Shown piece by piece: positions 1-8,843 of a stretch of DNA of 36,901 nucleotides. Position 1 is the first letter of the stretch. The number at the start of each line of letters is the position of its first letter. The stretch is from Spirochaetia bacterium (lineage in GTDB: Bacteria > Spirochaetota > Leptospiria > Leptospirales > Leptonemataceae), in the NCBI GenBank assembly GCA_021413825.1, contig JAIOPQ010000070.1, positions 1 through 36,901 of the forward strand. The letters are read 5' to 3'. The translations under genes were made by a program, and so were the position numbers. A model generated the notes under the pieces. That model was given only the letters and a program-made list of their open reading frames with translations, searched no databases and had not been told where the DNA came from.

Positions 1-946
1 CAAGGCCTTTGAATCTTCCACCAAATTCGTTTATCTTCCCGCTCTCGTCAAAGATAGTGATGAACTCCAGGTTGTGCCTTTTGCCGGTTTCATAATCGTT
101 TACATCGTGCGCGGGTGTAACTTTAACCGCTCCCGTGCCAAACGCTGGATCTACAAGAATTGCATCAGCGATAATTGGAACTTCCCGTTCCAGAAATGGA
201 TGCATGACCGTTTTTCCAATCATGTCCTTATAGCGCGGATCGTCTGGATGAACCGCAACTGCTGCGTCTCCAAGCATTGTTTCAGGTCGAGTGGTTGCAA
301 CTACGATCTCTCCGCGCGTTGACTTGAGCGGATATGCAAACGAATATAATTCGCCTACATGATTTTCATCGTAATCAACTTCCAGGTCAGATAGAACCGT
401 TCGCGTAACTGGATCCCACATAATCATGCGCGTATCGCGGTAGATTAGTTTTTTCTTGTAGAGTTCTGTGAAAGCGGTGCGAACCGCGTTCGATAGCCCT
501 TGATCCATTGTGAAACGTTCACGGCTCCAATCGACTGAAAGCCCAAGCGTGCGCATTTGACGGGTGATGATTCCGCCAAATTTTTCCTTCCACTGCCAGA
601 TTCGCTTAACGAATTTTTCGCGACCAAGGTCAAAGCGTGAAACTCCTTCTTCTTTCAGAAGTTTCTCTACTACAGCCTGGGTTGCGATTCCAGCATGATC
701 AGTTCCGGGCAGCCAGAGCGCGCGTTTGCCTTGTTTGCGTGCATGACGGATGAGCACATCTTGAATCGTATGATTGAGTGCGTGGCCCACGTGAAGTTGA
801 CCGGTAATATTTGGAGGTGGAATTACAATGGAGTAGGCCGGTCCCTTGCCGCTGGACTCTGGCTTAAAGCTACCGGATTTTTCCCAGACCTTGTACCATT
901 TGTCTTCGATGGTTCCGGGCTCATATCGTGTGCTCAATTCTGGCAT
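1..946 (-). CDS. valS: Valyl-tRNA synthetase, N-terminal part (truncated by window edge)
   Basis: Charges tRNA-Val with valine in the cytoplasm. About 315 N-terminal residues are visible; the gene runs off the left edge on the minus strand. Translation from the ATG at 946 gives MPELSTRYEPGTIEDKWYKV, then PPPNITGQLHVGHAL, in which HVGH (residues 52-55) is the class I HIGH motif in its ValRS form. LPGTDHAGIATQ and VVATTRPETMLGD follow, the latter being the start of the CP1 editing domain. The start fits the family because conserved sequence begins a few residues later. The KMSKS motif and anticodon-binding domain lie outside the window. A minus-strand lipoprotein gene ends 98 bp upstream and could share its transcript. 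Identification is firm from these signatures. Confidence 0.95.
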   Translation of the reverse strand, partial: MPELSTRYEPGTIEDKWYKVWEKSGSFKPESSGKGPAYSIVIPPPNITGQLHVGHALNHTIQDVLIRHARKQGKRALWLPGTDHAGIATQAVVEKLLKEEGVSRFDLGREKFVKRIWQWKEKFGGIITRQMRTLGLSVDWSRERFTMDQGLSNAVRTAFTELYKKKLIYRDTRMIMWDPVTRTVLSDLEVDYDENHVGELYSFAYPLKSTRGEIVVATTRPETMLGDAAVAVHPDDPRYKDMIGKTVMHPFLEREVPIIADAILVDPAFGTGAVKVTPAHDVNDYETGKRHNLEFITIFDESGKINEFGGRFKGL

Positions 947-1044
947 GAGCCAGATTATGCATTTAGACTGATGTGAAAATCAGAAATCTGCGCTACAGGA
1001 CTTGTGCAAAGATAACGTTTTAGCGGCCTTACAGCGGCTGCACT

Positions 1045-1347
1045 TCAATCCTCGGGCTTTTTGTGGATACGGCCCCGGATTGGATCGCAGGGTGAATTGT
1101 AAACTTTGTCCGCTTCAAACATCTTGCGGTAGTCGATAGTACGATCGTTTGTAACGAAGTCGCGTTCAATGAAGTGGCGGTCGCCTTCGTAGTGGTTGGA
1201 TATAGGATCGCATGGATCTAGCGCCAGATCCTCCTTAACAAAGAGCGCCTTAATCCGATGGCAGCCCGGCAACGTAAGGGCGAGCAGGATCACCAGGCCA
1301 AGTCTGGCCAGTTGACTGCCGCGGGCGCGAAGTGCATTTGATATCAT
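1045..1347 (-). CDS. Small predicted lipoprotein, function unknown
   Basis: A 100-residue protein with a basic N-terminus, a hydrophobic stretch (LARLGLVILLALTLPGC) and a lipobox-like LPGC, so it is probably exported and lipidated at Cys29. The mature part is polar and carries two short similar motifs, DPCDPI (about residue 44) and SPCDPIRGR (about residue 86). Each contains a cysteine, so the pair could form a disulfide. I recognise no family. Its ATG overlaps the stop codon of the preceding short ORF by ATGA, which suggests translational coupling. valS lies downstream on the same strand. Lipoprotein status is well supported by the signal; the role is unknown. Confidence 0.7.
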   Translation of the reverse strand: MISNALRARGSQLARLGLVILLALTLPGCHRIKALFVKEDLALDPCDPISNHYEGDRHFIERDFVTNDRTIDYRKMFEADKVYNSPCDPIRGRIHKKPED

Positions 1348-1577
1348 GCAAGGAAATTGATAAACTGGCCCGTCTGTCCCGACAAGCGGGAAACTGGCTT
1401 CGATTGCTGGCTCAAGGGCCCGTAGAGCTCGGGGAGATCGGCGCGTGAAAAGGCGCGTTTTTGGAGGCCATCTGCTTTATCTATGGCTGCTACAGGTTGT
1501 TCAGGGTATTTCTGCACAGGATAGGCCATTACACCTGGCATCCGCGAGAAGTTCATTGAACCTGACTCGATCTTCAC
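1344..1577 (-). CDS. Short hypothetical protein coupled to the lipoprotein gene
   Basis: An ORF of 77 codons from a GTG at 1577. A better start may be the ATG eight codons in (MNFSRMPGVMAYPVQ), which has AGTCAGG-like purines upstream and lies just downstream of TATAGT, a plausible -10 element. No signal peptide, membrane segment or known domain is visible; the sequence is polar and proline-containing. The support for it being real is the 4-bp ATGA overlap with the lipoprotein gene and the lack of any competing gene. It could also be only a leader ORF of that gene. Confidence 0.4.
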   Translation of the reverse strand: MKIESGSMNFSRMPGVMAYPVQKYPEQPVAAIDKADGLQKRAFSRADLPELYGPLSQQSKPVSRLSGQTGQFINFLA

Positions 1578-1639
1578 ACTATAATCTCGACCGATCCTGC
1601 GAGGGGGTTAACTGGTCGAGGGTGGGATCGCGGTAGAAA

Positions 1640-1664
1640 TTAACCGCAGATGAACACAGATGAA
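1640..1664. repeat. Dispersed repeat copy (ACCGCAGATGAACACAGATG type)
   Basis: The 287-bp gap 1578-1864 holds no convincing gene. Within it is TTAACCGCAGATGAACACAG followed by ATGAA. The reverse complement of this core matches the element at 26211-26247 and both arms of the hairpin at 25896-25968. Internally it contains two CAGATG units spaced 10 bp apart. I recall similar sequences as scattered non-coding repeats in draft genomes of several phyla; whether they are mobile is not known to me. Confidence 0.6.
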
Positions 1665-1864
1665 ACCTGGATTGGTGGTCAATTTCCCAAAACCGCGCAG
1701 GCGCTGGCCCCGTTCCAGAATAAATCCATCATTCCCGTACTTGCCTGAGTCTGGGTTCGCTCTTTCTCTCAGATTAGGCTTTAACGTTGCCGTCTAACGG
1801 TGCTGCGATCCGCGCTTCCGCGTGACGAATCTACTGAATTATTTTTGAGCGTTGAATCTGAGTT

Positions 1865-2245
1865 CTAGTTGGCGCTATCTGGAATAACAAGCGCAAACGG
1901 TGGAATGTCCGCTTCAAAGCTCTGGCCTTCGTCCGTTTCCATAACGTAGTGACCTTTCATGAAACCGTAATTCGTGGGCAAAGGACAAAAGCTAGTATAG
2001 TTGTAAGATTCACCAGGTTTGAGATACGGATATTCACCAACTACTCCGGCCCCGCGTACTTCCTGAACTCGACCTGCAGCGTCCGTAATATGCCAGTAGC
2101 GTGAGCGCAAGCGCGCGTTGGTATCGCCTTCGTTCTTGATTGTTATGTTGTAAGCAAAGAAATACAGGGGTTCTAGAGGATTGGAACGCTCTGGAATGTA
2201 TCTGGCAACGGCTCGCACGCGAATGTCCTTGCTGATCTGGTGCAT
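1865..2245 (-). CDS. apaG: ApaG family protein
   Basis: A 126-residue protein matching the ApaG family over nearly its full length; E. coli ApaG is about 125 residues. The members are small single-domain proteins with a fibronectin III-like beta fold, genetically tied to divalent cation (Co2+/Mg2+) tolerance, with an unclear molecular role. Family signatures visible are YFFAYNITIKNEG near the N-terminus, GAGVVGEYPYLKPGESYNYT in the middle (the conserved glycine-rich turn), and FCPLPTNYGFMKGHYVM. It is divergently oriented from ppdK with about 146 bp between them. No partner gene (ksgA, apaH) is visible nearby. Confidence 0.93.
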   Translation of the reverse strand: MHQISKDIRVRAVARYIPERSNPLEPLYFFAYNITIKNEGDTNARLRSRYWHITDAAGRVQEVRGAGVVGEYPYLKPGESYNYTSFCPLPTNYGFMKGHYVMETDEGQSFEADIPPFALVIPDSAN

Positions 2246-2333
2246 GCCTGGAATGAATCACGTTCGATCGCATCGCTCAAGCTTTTTTTTGGCGCCTGCC
2301 TTAGCGGCAAAATCGCTGGGCGGCGGGGTTGGC

Positions 2334-2363
2334 TTGACAGTCAGGATTCTGTCTTCAGACTAC
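2334..2363 (+). promoter_or_regulatory. Candidate promoter of ppdK
   Basis: A perfect TTGACA -35 hexamer lies at 2334-2339. The -10 candidate 18 bp later (GACTAC, 2358-2363) matches the consensus poorly. The ppdK ATG with its GAGGGAG ribosome site follows within 30 bp. Support rests mainly on the -35 and the position between divergent genes. Confidence 0.3.
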
Positions 2364-2391
2364 AGCTAAGACAAGGGGATTGAGGGAGATT

Positions 2392-3291
2392 ATGTCACAA
2401 TACGTGTATTTTTTTGGGGAAGGGAGAACGGACGTTCCGGCGCTTGATAAAAAGCTGCTGGGTGGCAAAGGAGCAAATCTTTGCGAGATGTCACAGCTTG
2501 GAATTCCTGTTCCCCCCGGGATTGTAATTACTACGGATGCATGTAAACGTTATATAAAGGAGCAGAGATTTCCATCCGGCTTAATGGAAGAAGTCCTGGT
2601 TAGAATTCAGCAACTGAACTCCGCAACGGGCAAGGTTTTTGGAAATCCTGATCACCCTTTGCTCGTGTCTGTGCGCTCGGGCGCGCCTGTTTCCATGCCA
2701 GGAATGATGGACACCATTTTGAATCTGGGGTTGAATTCTGAAACAGTGGAAGGGATGATTCGCTCCACTGGCAATGAGAGATTTGTATGCGATTCGTATC
2801 GTCGTTTTATTCAAATGTATGGTAACGTAGTACTTGAAATCCCTCATCATGACTTTGAGCACATCCTTGCAGACGTAAAAAAACACGTAGGTGCAAGTTC
2901 AGATACGGATCTGCGCGCGCAGGATTTGCGTGAGTTAATTGTGAAATACAAAGAGCTTGTTCGTCGGGTGCATGGAAGCGAATTCCCAGAAGATGTTCAG
3001 GAGCAATTACGTGGTTCGATTGAAGCCGTATTCAAATCCTGGAACAATGATCGTGCAATCATCTACCGTCGTTTGAATCATATTGCAGACGAGCTGGGCA
3101 CAGCGGTTAACGTCCAGGCAATGGTTTTTGGAAACATGGGCGACACTTCAGGAACCGGAGTCGCGTTTACTCGAAATCCATCCACTGGAGAGCGCAAGTT
3201 CTACGGTGAGTATTTGATGAACGCACAGGGAGATGCTCCAAACTCGCAGCGGGAAACGTACTGGAGTGGCGGCACTTCGCATGGCAGTTGA
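2392..3291 (+). pseudogene. ppdK: Pyruvate phosphate dikinase, 5' part (frame-disrupted)
   Basis: N-terminal part of pyruvate, phosphate dikinase (pyruvate + ATP + Pi to PEP + AMP + PPi). The start is the ATG at 2392 behind GAGGGAGATT; an upstream in-frame TTG at 2380 is less likely. The ATP-grasp region is recognisable from LLGGKGANLCEMSQLGIPVP, SVRSGAPVSMPGMMDTILNL, and GTGVAFTRNPSTGERKFYGE, which ends in LMNAQG. After that point (about 3225-3235) homology jumps to the +1 frame and the present frame runs into non-homologous residues until the stop at 3291. Family members continue here with about 50 residues (DVVAGxRTP to the MQDxEFT region) that are absent from both frames. Either a genuine inactivating deletion or an assembly error explains this. 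Confidence 0.85.
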
Positions 3292-4927
3292 AATGGTTGA
3301 AGAAGGCTTAATAGATAAGCGGACAGCTCTGATTCGCGTCGATCCAGAATCGATTCCATCCATGCTTGCGCCGGTATTTGATCTCGACGAGAAGAAGAAA
3401 GCGGTTAAAGAAAAACGTTATTTGACAAAGGGTCTAAACGCTGGCCCTGGAGCTGCTTCCGGAAAGGTTGTGTTCGATTCCTGGAATGCGCAGCACAAGA
3501 AAATCAAAGGTGAAAAAACAATCCTCGTTCGTATGGAAACCAGTCCGGAAGATATTGCAGGAATGGAAGCAGCAGAGGGAATTCTCACAGCCCGTGGCGG
3601 AATGACAAGTCATGCAGCTGTAGTGGCGCGTGGCATGAATAAACCCTGCGTAGTAGGCTGCTCAGCCCTCCATGTGGAAGAACGTTCGCAGTTTATGGCA
3701 GTTGCCACAGAAGATGGGCGCAGCGTGATTGTGCGCGAGGGTGACTTCATTTCAATCGACGGAACTACGGGCGAAGTGTTACTCGGAAGCCTTCAAACAA
3801 AGCCATCGGAAATCCAGCAGGTACTTGACGGTGTGATTCCAGGAGACGATTCACAAATCGCGAAAAATTTCACAAAGTTCATGGGCTGGACTGATGAAGT
3901 GCGCACCTTGCAAATTCGCACCAATGCTGATACGCCGCGTGACTCACGTATTGCACGCATCTTTGGCGCGCAGGGAATAGGGCTTTGTCGGACTGAGCAT
4001 ATGTTCTTTGAAGGAGAGCGCATATCGGTAATGCAGGAAATGATCCTCGCAGATACTGTTGAAGCCCGCGAAAAGGCCCTGGCAAAACTGCTTCCGTATC
4101 AACGCGAAGACTTTATTGGGATTTTTGAGGCAATGGAGGGTTTGCCCGTAACCATTCGTCTGCTCGATCCACCTCTGCACGAGTTTGTTCCGCACGATGA
4201 AGGTCACATGGGTGAACTGGCCCAGAAATCCGGGATTGATCTGGATAAGATTCGCATTCGCATTGAAGCATTGAAGGAGCAAAACCCAATGCTTGGCCAT
4301 AGGGGATGCCGCCTGGGCGTTACATATCCAGAAATTACCAGAATGCAGGTTCGTGCCATAATTGAAGCGGCCGTCGCTGTTAAGAAAAAGGGCAAGTCAG
4401 TCTATCCGGAAATCATGGTGCCTCTTGTTGGCCATATTAAGGAATTTGTTCACCAGAAGGAAATCATCGAGGCAACTGCCCAGACAGTTATGCGGGAGGC
4501 TAATACACGCGTCGATTTCACTATCGGAACAATGATTGAAGTGCCAAGGGCCGCTCTGGTTGCAGATCAGATTGCAGTGGAAGCAAAGTTCTTTAGCTTT
4601 GGGACCAATGACCTTACTCAGATGGGAATGGGATTCTCACGCGACGATGCAGACAAATTCCTGCGCGACTACTTGCGCCTTGGGTTCTACGAACGCAATC
4701 CGTTCCAATCAATTGACCAGGAAGGTGTGGGTGAACTTGTTAAAATCGCAATCGAGAAAGGCAGAAAGACCAGGCCGGATATCAAGCTCGGCGTGTGTGG
4801 CGAGCACGGTGGTGATCCAACAAGTATTATGTTCTTCCATAAGATAGGGCTCCAGTATGTTAGCTGCTCTCCATTCCGCGTAGCCGTTGCCAGAGCAGCA
4901 GCAGCGCGCGCGGTACTCCTGGGGTAG
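3233..4927 (+). pseudogene. ppdK: Pyruvate phosphate dikinase, 3' part (frame-disrupted)
   Basis: Continuation of ppdK in the +1 frame, starting at MLQTRSGKRTGVAALRMAVE, which is the family sequence just after the missing block. It carries the swivelling phosphohistidine domain, with GGMTSHAAVVARGMNKPCVVG and the phospho-acceptor His at fragment residue 127. The PEP/pyruvate-binding TIM barrel follows, with GLCRTEHMFF, PMLGHRGCRLGVTYPEI, FSFGTNDLTQMGMGFSRDD and the catalytic Cys in GVCGEHGGDP. The 3' part is otherwise intact to its natural end (AVARAAAARAVLLG). The 5' and 3' pieces plus about 53 missing residues would add up to a normal length near 890-900. The catalytic residues show no decay, which favours a recent event or an assembly artefact. 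Confidence 0.88.
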
Positions 4928-4930
4928 TCG

Positions 4931-5668
4931 CTGTATTCGATTGTAGTTCCAGCTTACAACGAAGCAGCGTTGCTCCCCGCGACGCTTGCAGCCGTAAGAA
5001 AGGCTATGGAGGGAACGGGTGTCCAGGGAGAAGTAATTGTTGTAGACAATGCTTCTACCGATGACACCGCCCAGATTGCTCTGGCATTTGGTGCGCGCGT
5101 GGTCACTGAAAGCCGTCGCCAAATTTCCTCTGTCCGCAATGCAGGGGCTGCAGCCTGCACCGGGGAATACATTATTTTTGTCGATGCAGATACGTTGATT
5201 AGCCCCGATCTGCTCGGTGCCGTCCTCGATGAATTTGATGCTGGCGTATGTGGCGGAGGTAGTTTGATTCGGTTTGAACTTGAAGCAACCGGTTTTGCTG
5301 CCTGGACCTCGCGCTTCTGGCATCGGGTTTCAAAGCAATTCAAACTTCCTGCAGGCTGTTTTCTTTATTCGCGCAGGGACGCTTTTTTTGCAGTGGGCGG
5401 ATTTAGCCAGGAAGTCTACGCAACCGAGGAAATCTGGTTCTCCAGAAAACTCAAAGCCTGGGGTAAAAAGAATTCGCGCAGGTTCGTAATGTTAGAGGAG
5501 CATCCACCAATCACATCGAGCAGAAAACTTGGATGGTTTCCAACCCACAAACTCCTTATCTACACCCTGCTTTTTACTCTGTTCCCATTTGCAGTCAGGT
5601 TTCGAGCGCTCTGTTCTTTCTGGTATGAGCGACCAGAAAAAATTCTTGATCACAAACTGCCCAAATAG
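4931..5668 (+). CDS. Family 2 glycosyltransferase (apparent CTG start)
   Basis: A GT-A fold sugar transferase using a nucleotide-sugar donor. Motifs are SIVVPAYNEAALLPATL at the very N-terminus, VIVVDNASTDDT (first acidic site) and YIIFVDADTLI (the DxD metal/sugar-nucleotide site). A conserved glycine stretch and EEIWFSRKLKAWGKK (the acceptor-side acidic region) follow. A C-terminal hydrophobic segment (LLIYTLLFTLFPFAVRF) suggests membrane association. The first beta strand begins three codons after the ppdK stop, and no ATG, GTG or TTG precedes it. The best candidate is CTG at 4931, six bases after GGGG. A TTG at 4970 would delete the conserved strand. The 3' end overlaps the convergent CruF-like gene by 19 bp. 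Acceptor unknown. Confidence 0.82.
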   Translation: MYSIVVPAYNEAALLPATLAAVRKAMEGTGVQGEVIVVDNASTDDTAQIALAFGARVVTESRRQISSVRNAGAAACTGEYIIFVDADTLISPDLLGAVLDEFDAGVCGGGSLIRFELEATGFAAWTSRFWHRVSKQFKLPAGCFLYSRRDAFFAVGGFSQEVYATEEIWFSRKLKAWGKKNSRRFVMLEEHPPITSSRKLGWFPTHKLLIYTLLFTLFPFAVRFRALCSFWYERPEKILDHKLPK

Positions 5669-6552
5669 TCCCGCATGATTTGTATTTCGATAGAATCATG
5701 TCCTTGAATCACCCGGATCGAAACAAAATTCAACAAACCCGCCATTGCTTGAACTCCTGGAATTGCGACTAGTAGGATAAGCTCTCGTCTGAGCTTGTCC
5801 TTGATAAGACGATCGATCCAAAAGCATGCCGAGCCAAATGCCGCGACTGCAAAAAACCAACTTGTGAAATTCAAAAGGGGGACGCCATTGAAGAGCAAAG
5901 GTAGTTTTTCATTCCATATCCAGAGGTTCAGGTTTGTGGCGATTGGGTCCAGGTGAATATCAATCGCGAGTGCAATCAAACCGCACAATATGCCGCATAA
6001 CGTTGGACGGAGGGACAGCGTTGACCAACGCATTTGCAGAGTTTGCACAATAAACATCACTGGATAGAAAACCGTTATCCAACCCGTTACGGCTACCACT
6101 GGAGTCTTGAGAGCGGGTACATAAAACATATACCCGGGCTCTGAGAAGAAGCCCATACGAATCCCGCTGCTTTCAATGCAGAGTCCGTAAATGCCTGCGA
6201 TCAGGAAATATCTCACACATGCCAGGCCACCGCTAACCAACGCGCAGTGAACTCCCAGAAGAATTGTCCAGGAAAAAGAGACAATCTCTGAACAGTGCTT
6301 GATATCCTGCCCTGGGTTTGAAGCTTCTATGTTTGGAAGTAAGAACAACAAGGGGAGCAGAAGAACCAGGACGACAACCTTTGGATCTCTGAAGTAAGCA
6401 AAAACCCAGGAAAGTGAAATGTAAGCAGTAAAAATCGCATAACGGCAAATGTCAGACGATGCATATCTGGACCAGGCCAATAGCAGCAGCGCCATAAAAA
6501 GGTTGCAGATGACCGGCAGTGCCTGTGCTGCTGAGTTCATGGATGGTTTCAT
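5650..6552 (-). CDS. CruF/DUF422-like carotenoid-biosynthesis-type membrane protein
   Basis: A 300-residue polytopic membrane protein with roughly seven or eight hydrophobic segments. The pattern resembles the carotenoid biosynthesis (CruF/DUF422) family: PGYMFYVPALKTPVVAVTGW in the middle, IDIHLDPIATNLNLWIWNE, then GVPLLNFTSWFFAVAAFG. These correspond to the family blocks Y-P, D-P...W-W and G-V-P-x-x-N-F-x-x-W. In characterised members this fold hydrates a carotenoid end group. No phytoene synthase or desaturase is visible here, so the substrate may be another isoprenoid or lipid. It is the last gene of the minus-strand operon; its start overlaps the stop of the BtaA-like gene (ATGA). Assignment is by motif resemblance and only moderately certain. 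Confidence 0.6.
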   Translation of the reverse strand: MKPSMNSAAQALPVICNLFMALLLLAWSRYASSDICRYAIFTAYISLSWVFAYFRDPKVVVLVLLLPLLFLLPNIEASNPGQDIKHCSEIVSFSWTILLGVHCALVSGGLACVRYFLIAGIYGLCIESSGIRMGFFSEPGYMFYVPALKTPVVAVTGWITVFYPVMFIVQTLQMRWSTLSLRPTLCGILCGLIALAIDIHLDPIATNLNLWIWNEKLPLLFNGVPLLNFTSWFFAVAAFGSACFWIDRLIKDKLRRELILLVAIPGVQAMAGLLNFVSIRVIQGHDSIEIQIMRDYLGSL

Positions 6553-7541
6553 TTGGTAACCGAATAAACGTGCACAGAAGCGTAGCTGGCTGTTCTTTCT
6601 GCCAGGGACAAAGTGTGGCTCAAATCTTCTTTGAAATGAAATTGTGAAGAGGCACTGTTTAATTTTAGTGCAGGGGCGAAGGTTCTAAACAGGACAATGG
6701 CCTCAGGTTTGCATACTCGATGCAGTTCCTGGAAAAGGGCAGTCCGCAAGGCCGGCGAAATGAACTCAAGCAGATCCAGAAGGTTTGCCGCAGAAAAGAA
6801 ATCCGACTGCGTTTGCTTCAGGAATGTCAGTAGATCGGAATGAATGCACTTGATTCGCTCAGTTCTCCTGGAAAGCGAATTGAAGTTGCATTCGCGTAAA
6901 TACAGCGGCACATTGTGCTCATCCGAATAGGTTCCCGTCAACATTTGATGCCAGAAGTAGTTTTCTCGGATTGGAAATTTAGTGAGTATGTTGCGAAGGC
7001 GATTCCTGCACGCCTGTTCCAGGAAAAACTGGCCGGCCCGGGCCGAATACAGTACCTGCCGCCAGTGCATGCCGCAAACGCCCGCCAGAGCAGTTGGAAG
7101 AACGCGAACCGGCAACCGCCAGAGTCGTGGTTCAATTTCTTCTATATAAATCCTCCCCTGTGCGGTCAGGTCTGGAGATTCAATAAACTGTCTAAGTCGT
7201 GAATTGCCACATACCGCCTGGAAGAACTTGCGAACCCATCGGAACCGCGCATAGGATCCATGCGCATATACTGAATCATTCCTCGATTGCGCGGGAATTC
7301 CAAAGTCCTTCCATAACTCACCATAGCCGCGTCTGATAGCCTCGATCTTCCTTTCAAGTAGTTGAAGCTGCGCCTGGTTTTGATCCAGGGCGTAGATTTT
7401 CGCCGGATCTTCAAGTAGCGTATTGAGTACATTGCAACCGCCGGAAGCAATCATCAGTAAATTCTGGCCAGGCTGAACTCCCAGAGCAAGTCGATCGACT
7501 TCATAGTCTTCCCAGACCTGATTGTAGGTAGGCTGCTTCAT
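6549..7541 (-). CDS. BtaA-like (DUF3419) S-adenosylmethionine 3-amino-3-carboxypropyl transferase
   Basis: A 330-residue protein of the DUF3419/BtaA type. The N-terminus YNQVWEDYEVDRLALG and the SAM-site block LLMIASGGCNVLNTLLEDP followed by IYALDQNQAQLQLLERKIEA match this family. In characterised BtaA, SAM donates a 3-amino-3-carboxypropyl group to diacylglycerol, giving the homoserine head of betaine lipids. The C-terminal half carries an AANLLDLLEFISPA block and a final methyltransferase-like strand (AIVLFRTFAP). No BtaB N-methyltransferase is adjacent, so the product could stop at the homoserine stage or the acceptor could differ. It overlaps both neighbours by ATGA and so is translationally coupled. 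The family is secure; the exact acceptor is inference. Confidence 0.78.
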   Translation of the reverse strand: MKQPTYNQVWEDYEVDRLALGVQPGQNLLMIASGGCNVLNTLLEDPAKIYALDQNQAQLQLLERKIEAIRRGYGELWKDFGIPAQSRNDSVYAHGSYARFRWVRKFFQAVCGNSRLRQFIESPDLTAQGRIYIEEIEPRLWRLPVRVLPTALAGVCGMHWRQVLYSARAGQFFLEQACRNRLRNILTKFPIRENYFWHQMLTGTYSDEHNVPLYLRECNFNSLSRRTERIKCIHSDLLTFLKQTQSDFFSAANLLDLLEFISPALRTALFQELHRVCKPEAIVLFRTFAPALKLNSASSQFHFKEDLSHTLSLAERTASYASVHVYSVTK

Positions 7542-8842
7542 TGGCTCAATAATGATATGATTGGATTTCGCTTACCTGTCAACGTTTTGAGGAGCGTATT
7601 TGTGATTTCGACCTGGACACGCGTTCCGCTCGGTAGCAGATTCTGAAGGCTGCGTTTAACTTCACTGGCGATGTCATCCGCCCGCGCTACTTGCAGGACT
7701 AACTGCATTCGCACCGAATCTTGTGCGTCCTGTATCAAGCAAAAGTCTGCGATTGGGAATCGATCTACCAGAAGAAGATTGTAGACCGTATCGAGAAGAT
7801 ATGCCGGAGTTAAAGTCTGCCCGTTTAAAACAAACGAGTCATTCCGTCTTCCCAGTAGACCGGTAAGTTGAATGGTTGAACGACCACAGGCGCACGAGCC
7901 TGTTCCCAGGGTTCCAAGATCACCTTGCCTGTAACGGATGAAGGGTGTGGCAAAATTGTGAAGGTTGGTTCCAACGATTTCACCCGTTATGCGGCGTTCA
8001 TCGCTGTCGTCAAGAATTTCAAGATATGCCATATCCTCCCAGACATGATATGTTCCATGCGAGCATTCAGCAGCAACCCAGCCCAATTCTTCCGTGGAGT
8101 ATTCATCAAGCACAGGGCATCCAAAGAACTCAGCAAGTGCTGCGCGCTGCGCTGCGCTGGACATTTCAGAGTTCAAGCTAATCAACTTTAGTTTAAGGCC
8201 CCGGGCCTGTGTGAGGGGAATGTGACGCGCAATTTCGAAAAGATGTGAAGGATAGATGCATAGGACGGCCGGTCTTATGTGCATTATCTTTTGAATTGTG
8301 TCCGTGATATCGTTTAGGGTGGAAATGAAATACGATCTGTAGAACCCGAAAAAGGACCTTGCGGGAAACTCTGATGTATAAACGTAAAGAGTCTTATCAA
8401 AGGGGGACAAATTTCTCCGCATGTTCAGTATTCTGTAGCGCCCAACGGCATACGCGTGTGTTTCATTCACGTTATGCGACACACGAATGACTTTACCGCT
8501 TGACCCCGAGCTTACGGACTCGATAGAACCCTGACCGAATTTTGAATTAGAGTGCAGCGCATTGGCGGAAATTGCCTGGATCATTTCATCTTTGCTAACC
8601 GTCGGAAAATGAATCAAATCGCCCAGAGATTGAAAATCTCTGGGATGAATTCCAGCGGCGCGATATTTGGTGCGATAGAATTCGCTGTGCGTATAGGCAT
8701 GGAAAAGCAATTTCCGAATGCGGTTGAATTGAAAGCGCTCAATATGTGCCCGACTCCTGTATGGCCTGAGCAGATAGGCAGGGGCAACAAATGCAGCCCG
8801 CAAGGCCGCACCCAGATATTCCCCGGTCGAAAATCGACGCAT
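7538..8842 (-). CDS. PaaK/CapK-like AMP-forming ligase (phenylacetate-CoA ligase family)
   Basis: A 434-residue adenylate-forming enzyme. Features of the family are RIRKLLFHAYTHSEFYRTKY at the N-terminus, the ATP-loop equivalent SVSSGSSGKVIRVS, and SLNSEMSSAAQRAALAEFFG followed by DEYSTEELG. The paired-cysteine segment CACGRSTIQLTGLLGRRND follows FIRYRQGDLG, and the C-terminal domain with FVLNGQTLTPAYLLD follows that. Such enzymes activate carboxylates as acyl-AMP, often for CoA or carrier transfer; CapK relatives act in cell-surface polymer synthesis. The substrate is unknown. It lies between the exported protease gene (1 nt gap) and the BtaA-like gene (ATGA overlap), so it probably supplies an activated acyl group to the same pathway. 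Confidence 0.78.
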   Translation of the reverse strand: MRRFSTGEYLGAALRAAFVAPAYLLRPYRSRAHIERFQFNRIRKLLFHAYTHSEFYRTKYRAAGIHPRDFQSLGDLIHFPTVSKDEMIQAISANALHSNSKFGQGSIESVSSGSSGKVIRVSHNVNETHAYAVGRYRILNMRRNLSPFDKTLYVYTSEFPARSFFGFYRSYFISTLNDITDTIQKIMHIRPAVLCIYPSHLFEIARHIPLTQARGLKLKLISLNSEMSSAAQRAALAEFFGCPVLDEYSTEELGWVAAECSHGTYHVWEDMAYLEILDDSDERRITGEIVGTNLHNFATPFIRYRQGDLGTLGTGSCACGRSTIQLTGLLGRRNDSFVLNGQTLTPAYLLDTVYNLLLVDRFPIADFCLIQDAQDSVRMQLVLQVARADDIASEVKRSLQNLLPSGTRVQVEITNTLLKTLTGKRNPIISLLSQ

Positions 8843-8843
8843 C

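Noticed and set aside
695..976. 93-codon plus-strand ORF over valS
   Set aside because: Antisense to unmistakable valyl-tRNA synthetase sequence, including the HVGH motif.
4709..5323. 204-codon minus-strand ORF opposite ppdK and the glycosyltransferase
   Set aside because: Antisense shadow of two genes with strong motifs; composition is Cys/Ser/Arg-rich and not protein-like.
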